The position numbers were made by a program, and so were the translations under genes. Positions 26,638 through 34,748 of a stretch of DNA of 64,000 nt are shown here, piece by piece; position 1 is the stretch's first letter; each line of letters starts with the position of its first letter. The notes beneath the pieces are model-generated. The model was not told where the DNA came from. It saw only the letters and a list, made by a program, of their open reading frames with translations, and did not search any database. This DNA comes from Comamonadaceae bacterium (GTDB lineage Bacteria > Pseudomonadota > Gammaproteobacteria > Burkholderiales > Burkholderiaceae_C), in contig JAACZV010000023.1 of assembly GCA_009996515.1 (NCBI GenBank), positions 31,332 through 95,331 on the forward strand, in the 5' to 3' direction.

Positions 26638-27258
26638 TTGCCCGCCCGGCTGTTCGTGCTGGCCGGCGTCAACGGCGCCGGCAAGAGCTCCATCGGTGGT
26701 GCCGCCCTCCAGGCCAGCGGTGCCGAGTTCTTCAATCCCGACATCGCCGCCGCGCGCCTGCGCGAGCAGCAGCCTGGGTTGTCTGCCGAACAGGCCAACG
26801 GCCTGGCCTGGACCCTGGGCCGGCATGGCCTGGAGCGGGCGCTGGCCGAGGGGCTGACCTATGCCTTCGAGACCACGCTGGGCGGCGCCAGCATCGCCAA
26901 GCTGCTGCTGGAGGGCGCGCGGGCCGGCGCCCAGGTGCATGTCTGGTTCGCCGGGCTGGCCACGCCGGAGCTGCATCTGCGCCGCATCGCCGCGCGGGTG
27001 GCGGCGGGCGGGCACGACATTCCCGAGGCCAAGGTGCGCGAGCGCTTCGACGCCAGCCGCAGCAACCTGGTCAGGCTGATGCCTCACCTCGCCAGCTTGC
27101 GCGTCTACGACAACAGCTTCGAGGCCGACCCGCGCGCCGGCCGCCGGCCGCAACCCGTGCTGCTGCTGCAGATGCAGGCCGGCCGCGTCGTCGCCCATGC
27201 GCCGCTGCGCAGCGTGCCCGCCTGGGCCAAGCCGCTATTGGCCGCCGCGCTGCGTTGA
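26638..27258 (+). CDS. Zeta-toxin-like P-loop protein
   Basis: A 206-residue protein with a P-loop at residues 10-18 (GVNGAGKSS), a FFNPDIAA segment and YAFETTLGG, the arrangement seen in zeta-toxin-like kinases. Zeta toxins phosphorylate UDP-N-acetyl sugars, but the substrate here is unproved. It begins with TTG at 26638, three bases after the antitoxin stop, so the genes are co-transcribed and probably co-translated. A non-toxic P-loop kinase is an alternative. Confidence 0.7.
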   Translation: MPARLFVLAGVNGAGKSSIGGAALQASGAEFFNPDIAAARLREQQPGLSAEQANGLAWTLGRHGLERALAEGLTYAFETTLGGASIAKLLLEGARAGAQVHVWFAGLATPELHLRRIAARVAAGGHDIPEAKVRERFDASRSNLVRLMPHLASLRVYDNSFEADPRAGRRPQPVLLLQMQAGRVVAHAPLRSVPAWAKPLLAAALR

Positions 27259-27289
27259 CTATCATCGACGCCCTAACGGGAGAGTCGTG

Positions 27290-27916
27290 ATGCAGGTGCT
27301 GCTGGTCGATGCTTTTCCGATGGTGCGCGCGGCGCTCACCGGCCTGGTCGAGCAGCATTTCGCCGGCGCCCGAGTGCAGGGCGTGGACAGCGTCGCCGCC
27401 GCGCGTGCCGCGCTGGCCGAGCGAATTCCCCGTCTGGTGTTGCTGGACCTGCGCATGGACGGCGGTTTCGAGCTGCTGCAGCAGATCCATCGCGAGCATC
27501 TGCTGCTGCCCGTTGTCGTCATCTCGGGCAGCGACGACACCGAGGAGGCGCTGCAGGCGCTGGGTGCCGGCGCGATGGGCTATGTGCCCGAGCGCAGCGA
27601 CCTGGACACGCTGGTGCAGGCCTTGCACCTGGTGCTGGCCGGCGGCACCTATGTGCCGCCGCTGAGGCCGCGCGCCGAGGCTACGCCCGCCGCCGCCGCG
27701 GCGCCACTGCCCGACTGGGGCGGGCTGCCGCTGACGCCGCGCCAGAAGCATGTGCTGCAGCTGCTGACGCAAGGCCTGTCCAACAAGCTGATTGCGCGCG
27801 AACTGGGCGTCAGCGTGGATACCGTCAAGGACCATGTCGCCGCGGTGCTCCGGGCGCTGGGCGCCAGCTCGCGCACCCAGGCCGTGCTGATCGCGACGCA
27901 GAAGACGCGCGGCTAG
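27290..27916 (+). CDS. NarL/FixJ-type response regulator
   Basis: A 208-residue regulator. The receiver domain is N-terminal with the probable phospho-aspartate Asp53 (VLLDLRMDGG), and an Ala/Pro linker leads to a LuxR helix-turn-helix (LTPRQKHVLQLLTQGLSNK and VSVDTVKDHVAAVLRALG). No histidine kinase gene is adjacent, so it is an orphan. The ATG at 27290 follows GGGAGAG. The stop TAG overlaps the stop of the convergent amidase gene in the shared CTAG. Confidence 0.88.
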   Translation: MQVLLVDAFPMVRAALTGLVEQHFAGARVQGVDSVAAARAALAERIPRLVLLDLRMDGGFELLQQIHREHLLLPVVVISGSDDTEEALQALGAGAMGYVPERSDLDTLVQALHLVLAGGTYVPPLRPRAEATPAAAAAPLPDWGGLPLTPRQKHVLQLLTQGLSNKLIARELGVSVDTVKDHVAAVLRALGASSRTQAVLIATQKTRG

Positions 27917-28494
27917 AGCCGTTTGGCCACCTCGGCCCTGAACCAGCCGGTCGCCAGGTAGGCGTCGTAGAAGTTCTTGCCCGGGCACAGCGTCTGGCGG
28001 CTGAAGTCCTTGTGGCTGGCGATGGCGTCCACGCCCAGGCCATGGGCGCGCGCCAGCCAGGCGGTCAACTCGACGGCCGCGTTCAGCTGCTCCGGCGTGG
28101 GCTGCTGTTCCTCGAAGTTGCCCAGCAGCATGACCAGTGCATGGCCGCGCGGGTCGTACTCGGTGTTGGTGTCGCCGGCCTGGGCCAGCGGCCGCGCCGC
28201 ATAGATGCGGCCGTCGGGCGCAATGATGTAGTGGTAGGGGATGTCGGCCCAGCGCTTGGTCAGGCGTGACCATTGCTGCAGCCGGCGCAGGTAGGCTGCG
28301 GGGTCCGCATCCGGTTTCCAGATCTCGCCCTGGTGGTGCAGGGTGATCTTGCTGATCTGCTGGGCCGGCGCCTGGGTGGCGGACGAAGTGCCGCCCCAGG
28401 TGTCGATGCTGATGATCTGGGGGGCGGCCGGCTTGACGCTGGCGCAGCCCGCGAGGGCCAGCAGGAGGGCGGCGGTGCAGAAGGCGAATTTCAT
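27913..28494 (-). CDS. N-acetylmuramoyl-L-alanine amidase/PGRP-type lipoprotein
   Basis: A 193-residue protein with a lipoprotein signal (MKFAFCTAALLLALAGC, lipobox LAGC). The amidase type 2/PGRP domain has LHHQG, PYHYIIAPDGRIYAARP and the zinc-site ending SHKDFSRQTLCPGKNFYD. It should cleave the stem peptide from muramic acid at the outer membrane or in the periplasm. The ATG at 28494 overlaps the xdhB stop by four bases, so it is read as the last gene of the xdhA-xdhB unit, an unusual partner. Confidence 0.85.
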   Translation of the reverse strand: MKFAFCTAALLLALAGCASVKPAAPQIISIDTWGGTSSATQAPAQQISKITLHHQGEIWKPDADPAAYLRRLQQWSRLTKRWADIPYHYIIAPDGRIYAARPLAQAGDTNTEYDPRGHALVMLLGNFEEQQPTPEQLNAAVELTAWLARAHGLGVDAIASHKDFSRQTLCPGKNFYDAYLATGWFRAEVAKRL

Positions 28495-30809
28495 CGCACC
28501 GAGTCTAGGGCGCGCAGTACGGCTTCCGCCGTCGCCGGGGCCTGTAGCGGCGGATCGCAGCGCTCGGGCCCGCAGGCCGCGCAGGCGTCCTTGATGGCCA
28601 GCAGTGCCGCAAAGCCCAGCAGCAGCGGCGGCTCGCCCACGGCCTTGCTGCGGTGGATGGTCTCGCTGGCATTGGCCACGCCGAACAGCTCGGTGCGGAA
28701 CTCGGGCGGGCAGTCGTTGGCGGTCGGGATCTTGTAGGTGCTGGGCGCGTGCGTGGTCAGCAGCCCCGTGACGGGATGCCACACCAGCTCTTCCATCGTC
28801 AGCCAGCCCATGCCCTGGATGAAGCCGCCCTCGATCTGGCCGATGTCCAGGGCCGGGTTCAGGCTCTGACCCACGTCGTGCAGGATGTCGGCACGCAGGA
28901 TGCGGCTCTCGCCGGTCAGCGTGTCGACCAGGGCCTCGCAGACGGCGCCGCCCCAGGCGTAGTAGTAGAACGGGTGGCCTTGCAGCCGGGTCTTGTCCCA
29001 GTGCAGGCCGGGCGTGGCATAGAAGCCGTCGCTCCACAGCTGGATGCGCTTCAGATAGGCGTCGGCGACCAGCTGCCCGAAGGCAACGCTCTGGCCGCCA
29101 CCGCTGACCTGGCCGCCCTCGAAGGCCACCAGCTCGGGCGTGCAGCCGAAGCGCTCGGCCGCGAACGCCGCCAGCCGCGCCTTGATCTTGCGCGCCGCGT
29201 CCTGGGCGGCCTTGCCGTTCAGGTCGCTGCCGGTGGAGGCAGCGGTGGCCGAGGTGTTGGCGACCTTGCTGGTGTCGGTGGCCGAGCAGCGCACCTGCTG
29301 CAGCGGCAGGCCCAGCTCATGCGCGACGACCTGGGCCACCTTGGTGTTCAGCCCCTGGCCCATCTCCGTGCCGCCATGGTTCACCAGCACCGAGCCGTCG
29401 GTGTAGACATGCACCAGCGCGCCGGCCTGGTTCAGGTGGGCCACGTTGAAGGAGATGCCGAACTTGACCGGCGTGAAGGCCAGGCCCTTCTTCAGCACCG
29501 GGCTGGCCGCGTTGAAGGCGGCGATCTCGGCGCGGCGCTCGGCATAGCGGCTGCTGGCCAGCAGCTGCGCCGTCAGCGCTTGCGCGTGCAGTTCCTCGAC
29601 CCGCTGGCCGTAGGGCGTCACGTCTCGGCCGGCGGCGTAGAAGTTGCGCTGGCGCACCTCGGCCGGGTCCAGCCCCAGCCGGCGCGCAATGCCGTCCAGG
29701 ATCATCTCGATGGCGATGGCGCCCTGCGGCCCGCCGAAGCCGCGGAAGGCGGTGTTGCTCTGCGTGTTGGTCTTCGCGCAATAGCCGTGCATGGCCACGT
29801 GCGGCAGCCAGTAGGCATTGTCGAAGTGGCAGAGCGCGCGCGCCATCACCGGCGCGGACAGGTCGGCGCTGTGGCCGGCGTTGGAGACCAGCTCGATGTC
29901 GGCGGCCAGGATGCGGCCGTCGGCGTCGAAGCCCACGTCCCAACGGTAGTCGAAGCCATGGCGCCGGCCGGTGATGAGGAAGTCGTCGTCGCGATCCACG
30001 CGCAGCTTGACCGGCTTCTTCAGCTTCAGCGCGGCTATTGCCGCCACGCAGGCGAACAGCGCCGACTGCGATTCCTTGCCGCCGAAGCCGCCGCCCATGC
30101 GCCGGCACTGCACGGCCACGCGGTGCGCCTGCCAGCCCAGGCAATGCGCGACCAGCTGCTGCATCTCGCTGGGGTGCTGCGTGGAGCAGTGCAGCAGCAG
30201 GCCCTCGCCGCCTTCCTGCGGCAGGGCCAGGCTGATCTGGCCTTCCAGATAGAACTGCTCCTGGCCGCCCAGGCTCCACGTGCCCTGCAGCCGGTGCGGC
30301 GCGCTGGCCAGGTGTTCGGCTGGCTCGCCGCGCGTCAGGTGCATGGGCGGCAGCACGTACTGGCCCTTGGCGTGCGCATCGAGTGCCGTCAGCACCGGCG
30401 GCAGCGGCTGGGCCTGGATGGCCTGCCTGGCCAGTGCCGCGGCGCGGCGGGCCAGCTCGCGATGCGTCGCGATGACGGCGAACACGGGCTGGCCCACATA
30501 GCGCAGCTCAGCGTCGGCCAGGATGGGGTCGTCGTGCAGCAGCGGGCCGCAGTTGTTCTCGGCCGGGATGTCGGCGGCGCTGAGCACGGCGACGACGCCG
30601 GGCTGCTTGCGAACGAGCTCCAGATCGAGGCCGGTCAGCTTGCCATGGGCGATGGGCGACAGGCCCAGCGCCGCATGCAGCGTGCCGGCGGGCTCGGGCA
30701 GGTCGTCGGTATAGGGCGCGGCGCCGCTGACGTGCAGATGCGCCGATTCGTGCGGCAGCGACTGGCCCACCACCGCGGGCGGCGCGGGCAGGGTTTCGGG
30801 CTTGTTCAT
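28491..30809 (-). CDS. xdhB: Xanthine dehydrogenase, molybdopterin-binding subunit
   Basis: A 772-residue molybdenum subunit. It has the family segments GGQEQFYLEGQ, MGGGFGGKESQ, NTAFRGFGGPQG, the GTEMGQGLNTK motif and the catalytic glutamate in KAVGEPPLLLG. With XdhA it oxidises hypoxanthine to xanthine and urate in the cytoplasm. The start ATG 30809 overlaps the xdhA stop by four bases. The frame is open to 32171 but that extension lies over xdhA. No xdhC chaperone gene is adjacent. Confidence 0.95.
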   Translation of the reverse strand: MNKPETLPAPPAVVGQSLPHESAHLHVSGAAPYTDDLPEPAGTLHAALGLSPIAHGKLTGLDLELVRKQPGVVAVLSAADIPAENNCGPLLHDDPILADAELRYVGQPVFAVIATHRELARRAAALARQAIQAQPLPPVLTALDAHAKGQYVLPPMHLTRGEPAEHLASAPHRLQGTWSLGGQEQFYLEGQISLALPQEGGEGLLLHCSTQHPSEMQQLVAHCLGWQAHRVAVQCRRMGGGFGGKESQSALFACVAAIAALKLKKPVKLRVDRDDDFLITGRRHGFDYRWDVGFDADGRILAADIELVSNAGHSADLSAPVMARALCHFDNAYWLPHVAMHGYCAKTNTQSNTAFRGFGGPQGAIAIEMILDGIARRLGLDPAEVRQRNFYAAGRDVTPYGQRVEELHAQALTAQLLASSRYAERRAEIAAFNAASPVLKKGLAFTPVKFGISFNVAHLNQAGALVHVYTDGSVLVNHGGTEMGQGLNTKVAQVVAHELGLPLQQVRCSATDTSKVANTSATAASTGSDLNGKAAQDAARKIKARLAAFAAERFGCTPELVAFEGGQVSGGGQSVAFGQLVADAYLKRIQLWSDGFYATPGLHWDKTRLQGHPFYYYAWGGAVCEALVDTLTGESRILRADILHDVGQSLNPALDIGQIEGGFIQGMGWLTMEELVWHPVTGLLTTHAPSTYKIPTANDCPPEFRTELFGVANASETIHRSKAVGEPPLLLGFAALLAIKDACAACGPERCDPPLQAPATAEAVLRALDSVR

Positions 30810-32275
30810 GCCGGCACCTCCTGCAGCGACGGCCAGATGCCGACGGGCGGCCCACCGGACGTTTCCAGCCACAGCTTGGTGAACAGGTTCTGCGCCACCT
30901 TGAGCCGGTAGCCGGCCGAGGCGCGCATGTCGGTCATGGGCTTGAAGTCCTGGGGCAGGGCGGCCGCGGCGGCTTGCGCCGTGGCCTCGCTCCAGGGCTG
31001 GCCGACGACGGCGGCCTCGGCGGCGGCCGCGCGCTTGGACGTGGCCGCCATGCCGCCGAAGGCAAAGCGGGCCTCGCGCACGACGCCGGCGTCCAGCCTG
31101 ACGGCCAGCACGGCGCAGACGGCCGAGATGTCGCTGTCGTGGCGCTTGGCGATCTTGTGCGCGCTGAGGCGCCAGTCGCCCGCGGGCGCCGGCACCCACA
31201 GCGCCTCGACGAACTCGCCGGGCTGCAAGTCCTTCTTCATGTAGTCCAGGTAGAAGTCCTGCAGCTTCAGGCGCCGCTGCTGGCTGCCGCGGCGCAGGAC
31301 GACGTCGGCGCCCAGCGCGATCAGCGCCGGCGTGCCGTCGCCTATGGGCGAACCGTTGGCGATGTTGCCGCCCAGCGTGCCGGCATGGCGCACCGGCGGC
31401 GACGCGAAGCGCAGCCACAGCTCGCGCAGCCGCGGCTGCGCGGCGGTCAGCGCGGCCCAGCTGTCTTCCAGCGAGGCGGCCGCGCCTATCCACAGGCCGC
31501 CGTCTTGGGCGCGGATCTCGCGCAGCGCCGCGACCCGGCCCGTGTAGATGATGTCGCCCAGGTCGCGGAACTGCTTGTTGACCCACAGGCCCACGTCGGT
31601 GGAGCCGGCCAGCAGCGTGGCCTGCGGATGGGCCTCGCGCAGGCTGGCCAGCTGGGCCAGGTCCTGCGGCGCATGGAAGCGTGCCCCCGTGGGGCCGTAG
31701 GCCAGCGGTGCGTCGGCGGCCAGGGCCTGCAGGGCCGCCGCCATGGGCGCGCGGTCCAGGCGGCGGGCGGGGCCGTCGAACATGCGCTCGCCGGCATCCA
31801 GGATGGGCCGGTAGCCGGTGCAGCGGCACAGGTTGCCCGCCAGCGCATCGGCCAGCTGCTGGCGCGTGGGCGTCGTGCCGGCGGCCTGGTGCTGCTCGTA
31901 GCAGGCCGTCAGGCTCATGACGAAGCCCGGCGTGCAGAACCCGCATTGCGAGCCATGGCAGTCCACCAGCGCCTGCTGGGCGGGGTTGAGCGCGCCGGGG
32001 CTGCCCAGATCCTCCACCGTCAGCAGCGCCCGCCCGTCCAGCGTCGGCAGGAACTGGGTGCAGGCGTTGACGTTGCGCAGCGCCACCCGGCCCTCGGCGT
32101 CCAGTTCGCCCTGGATGATGGTGCAGGCGCCGCAGTCGCCCTCGGCGCAGCCTTCCTTGGTGCCGGTGCAATGGGCATGCTCGCGCAGGTACTGCAGCAC
32201 CGTCGTCGTCGGGGGCAGGTGGGCCACCTCGACGACCTCGCCACGGTGGAAAAAGCGTATGGGTCGGGTATTCAT
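30806..32275 (-). CDS. xdhA: Xanthine dehydrogenase, FeS/FAD small subunit
   Basis: A 489-residue subunit combining an N-terminal 2Fe-2S domain (GTKEGCAEGDCGACTI), a second 2Fe-2S domain (GSQCGFCTPGFVMS and NLCRCTGYRP) and a FAD domain (ATLLAGSTDVGLW and GTLGGNIANGSPIGD). This is the bacterial two-subunit arrangement. It transfers electrons from the molybdenum centre to NAD. The ATG at 32275 is only 39 bases from the divergent guaD start, so both promoters must be compact or overlap coding DNA. Confidence 0.94.
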   Translation of the reverse strand: MNTRPIRFFHRGEVVEVAHLPPTTTVLQYLREHAHCTGTKEGCAEGDCGACTIIQGELDAEGRVALRNVNACTQFLPTLDGRALLTVEDLGSPGALNPAQQALVDCHGSQCGFCTPGFVMSLTACYEQHQAAGTTPTRQQLADALAGNLCRCTGYRPILDAGERMFDGPARRLDRAPMAAALQALAADAPLAYGPTGARFHAPQDLAQLASLREAHPQATLLAGSTDVGLWVNKQFRDLGDIIYTGRVAALREIRAQDGGLWIGAAASLEDSWAALTAAQPRLRELWLRFASPPVRHAGTLGGNIANGSPIGDGTPALIALGADVVLRRGSQQRRLKLQDFYLDYMKKDLQPGEFVEALWVPAPAGDWRLSAHKIAKRHDSDISAVCAVLAVRLDAGVVREARFAFGGMAATSKRAAAAEAAVVGQPWSEATAQAAAAALPQDFKPMTDMRASAGYRLKVAQNLFTKLWLETSGGPPVGIWPSLQEVPA

Positions 32276-32314
32276 GCTGACCCCGATTGTCGAACCTTGC
32301 CCCAGAATTGCCAT

Positions 32315-33622
32315 ATGAGTTTTACTAACCAGGAAAAATTCGCCGACAGCCCTAGGCGATGGGCGTTGCGGGGCGATCTGCTGGATTTCACGGCCGCGCC
32401 GCGCTGGGGCGATACCGAGTCGCCGGCGGTGCGCTTCGACCGCGACCACTGGCTGCTCATCGAGGACGGCCGCATCGTCGGCCGCCAGGCCGCCGCGCCG
32501 GACGACTCCTGGGTGCGCCGCGACCATGCCGGCCAGCTGGTGCTGCCGGGCTTCATTGACACCCATGTCCACTGCCCGCAGCTGGAGGTCATCGGTTCCT
32601 ACGGCACCGAGCTGCTGGACTGGCTGAAGCGCTACACCTTCCCCAGCGAGACGGCTTTTGCCGACCCGGCCCGCAGCCACGCGGGCGCCGAGGTCTTCCT
32701 GGACGCGCTGCTGGCCAGCGGCACGACCGCGGCCGTCGTCTTCCCGACGGTGCACAAGGTCTCGGCCGAGGCCTTGTTCGAGGGCGCGGCGGCGCGCGGC
32801 ATGCGCCTCGTCACCGGCAAGGTGCTGATGGACCGCCATGCCCCCGACGGCCTGCGCGACGACGTGGTGCAGGCCGAGCAGGACTGCATCGACCTGATCA
32901 GCCGCTTCCACGGCCGCGGCCGCAATGCCTACGCCGTGACCGTGCGCTTTGCGCCCACCAGCACGCCCGGGCAGCTGGCCATGGCCGGAGCGCTGTGCCG
33001 CGCCGACGCCAGCCTCTACATGCAGACCCATGTGGCCGAGAACCGCGCCGAGGTGGCCTGGGTGAGCGAGCTGTTTCCGCAGGCGCGCAGCTATCTGGAC
33101 GTCTACGACGGCGTGGGCCTGGTGCACGAGCGCTCGGTGCTGGCGCACGGCATCTATCTGGACCCGCGCGACCGCGTCGTCGTGGCGGACCGCGGGGCGC
33201 AGATCGCCCACTGCCCGTCCAGCAATCTCTTCCTCGGCAGCGGACTGTTCGACTGGCCCGGTGCCGGCTTCAACATCAGCCTGGCCTCGGACGTGGGCGG
33301 CGGCACCTCGCTGAGCCTGCCGCGCAACATGGCGGACGCCTACAAGGTGCAGGCCCTGCGCGGCGAGCGGCTGACGGCCTGGGCGGCCCTGCACGCGGCC
33401 ACGCGCGGCGCGGCCGAGGCGCTGCGCCTGGGCAGCGAGATCGGCGGCCTGTCGGCGGGCCAGACGGCGGACGTCTGCGTGTGGGACTGGGCCGTGGGCC
33501 CGGTGGCCGAGGCGCGCGACGGTGCGGCCCGCGAGCTGCACGAGCGCGTCTTTGCCTGGATGACGCTGGCCGACGAGCGCAACCTCGCCGCCTGCTACGT
33601 CGCGGGCCGTCGCAGGGTCTGA
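32315..33622 (+). CDS. guaD: Guanine deaminase (amidohydrolase family)
   Basis: A 435-residue zinc amidohydrolase. It has the metal motif GFIDTHVHCPQ, the GSYGTELLDWL segment, QTHVAEN, AHGIYL, IAHCPSSNLFLGSG and the aspartate in SLASDVGGGTS. This pattern is specific to guanine deaminases of the amidohydrolase type. It converts guanine to xanthine, the substrate of XdhAB encoded divergently, so the locus forms a purine degradation unit. The frame is open far upstream only through antisense of xdhA. Confidence 0.94.
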   Translation: MSFTNQEKFADSPRRWALRGDLLDFTAAPRWGDTESPAVRFDRDHWLLIEDGRIVGRQAAAPDDSWVRRDHAGQLVLPGFIDTHVHCPQLEVIGSYGTELLDWLKRYTFPSETAFADPARSHAGAEVFLDALLASGTTAAVVFPTVHKVSAEALFEGAAARGMRLVTGKVLMDRHAPDGLRDDVVQAEQDCIDLISRFHGRGRNAYAVTVRFAPTSTPGQLAMAGALCRADASLYMQTHVAENRAEVAWVSELFPQARSYLDVYDGVGLVHERSVLAHGIYLDPRDRVVVADRGAQIAHCPSSNLFLGSGLFDWPGAGFNISLASDVGGGTSLSLPRNMADAYKVQALRGERLTAWAALHAATRGAAEALRLGSEIGGLSAGQTADVCVWDWAVGPVAEARDGAARELHERVFAWMTLADERNLAACYVAGRRRV

Positions 33623-33734
33623 GCCGCCTGTCCTGCGAATCCGACGCTTCGTCACAACCCCGATGGGGAGGGTGATGGGGCTGGCTAGAGTCCGTCCATC
33701 TGTTCAAGTACCTCAAGCCCTGAAGGAGAACGCG

Positions 33735-33926
33735 ATGCTCGGCTTCCTGCTCTGGTGTCTGCTGTTCGTGCTCTGCTGGCCGCTGGCGATCCTGGCGCTG
33801 CTGCTGTGGCCGCTGGTCTGGCTGGTCACACTGCCCTTCAGGCTGCTGGGCATCGCGGTGGACGGCGCGTTCGGCCTGCTGCGCGCCCTCGTCATGCTGC
33901 CGGCGCGGGTGCTGGGCGGGCGTTAG
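33735..33926 (+). CDS. Small two-segment membrane protein of unknown function
   Basis: A 63-residue protein that is almost entirely hydrophobic. The first segment covers LGFLLWCLLFVLCWPLAIL and continues into LLLWPLVWLVTLPF; a second, GIAVDGAFGLLRALVML, follows, and the end is basic (RVLGGR). AAGGAG lies seven bases before the ATG at 33735. No family is recognised. It stands alone between guaD and the two-component genes. Confidence 0.6.
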   Translation: MLGFLLWCLLFVLCWPLAILALLLWPLVWLVTLPFRLLGIAVDGAFGLLRALVMLPARVLGGR

Positions 33927-34004
33927 GCGCGCGCCGGGCGGGCGGCGCCCCGGATCGGTGCAAGAATGCCCACCGGTCCCCAACGAAACTGACGCGCCGA
34001 CGCC

Positions 34005-34748
34005 GTGACGCCCCCGCACATTGCCGTAGTCGACGACGAATCCGCCATCACCGAGCTGCTGGCCCACTACCTCGCCACCCATGGCTTCCGCACCACCCAG
34101 CTGCGCTCAGGGCGGGAGCTGATGGAGCTGATGCCGGCCGACCCGCCCGAGCTGGTGCTGCTGGACCTGGGCCTGCCCGGCGAGGACGGTTTCGCCATCG
34201 CGCGCCAGCTGCGCGAGCACTGGCGCTGCGGCCTGGTCATCATCACCGGCCGCGGCGACGCGGTGGACAAGGTGGTGGGCCTGGAGGTGGGCGCCGACGA
34301 CTACGTCACCAAGCCCTTCGACCTGCGCGAGCTGGTGGCCCGCATCAAGGCCGTGCTGCGCCGCATCGAGCCCGCGCCGCCCGCCGTCGTGGCACCGCTT
34401 GCGGCGCCGCCACCGCCGGCCGCCGGGGCGAGCCTGGGCTTCCTGGGCTGGCGGCTGGACCTGGCCGCGCGCCGCCTGGACGACCCGGCCGGCGCCGAGG
34501 TCAGGCTGACGACCGGCGAGTTCGAGCTGCTGGCGACGCTGGCCCAGCATGCCGGGCGCGTGCTGTCGCGCGACTTCCTGCTGGAGCGCACGCGCGGCCG
34601 CGAGGCCGCGCCGTTCGACCGCACGATAGACGTGCAGGTGGGCCGCCTGCGCAAGAAGCTGGAGGCCGACGCGGAGAATCCGCAGATCATCAAGTCGGTG
34701 CGCGGCGCCGGCTACATCTTCATCCCGCCGGTGGAGCCGGTGTCCTAG
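34005..34748 (+). CDS. OmpR/PhoB-type response regulator
   Basis: A 247-residue response regulator with a receiver domain (IAVVDDESAITELL, phospho-aspartate Asp54 in LLDLGLPGEDG, and YVTKPFD) and a winged-helix domain (LTTGEFELLATLAQH, FDRTIDVQVGRLRKKLE and SVRGAGYIF). The start is GTG at 34005. A kinase gene begins right after its TAG stop, so the two form a two-component pair. Target genes are unknown. Confidence 0.92.
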   Translation: MTPPHIAVVDDESAITELLAHYLATHGFRTTQLRSGRELMELMPADPPELVLLDLGLPGEDGFAIARQLREHWRCGLVIITGRGDAVDKVVGLEVGADDYVTKPFDLRELVARIKAVLRRIEPAPPAVVAPLAAPPPPAAGASLGFLGWRLDLAARRLDDPAGAEVRLTTGEFELLATLAQHAGRVLSRDFLLERTRGREAAPFDRTIDVQVGRLRKKLEADAENPQIIKSVRGAGYIFIPPVEPVS

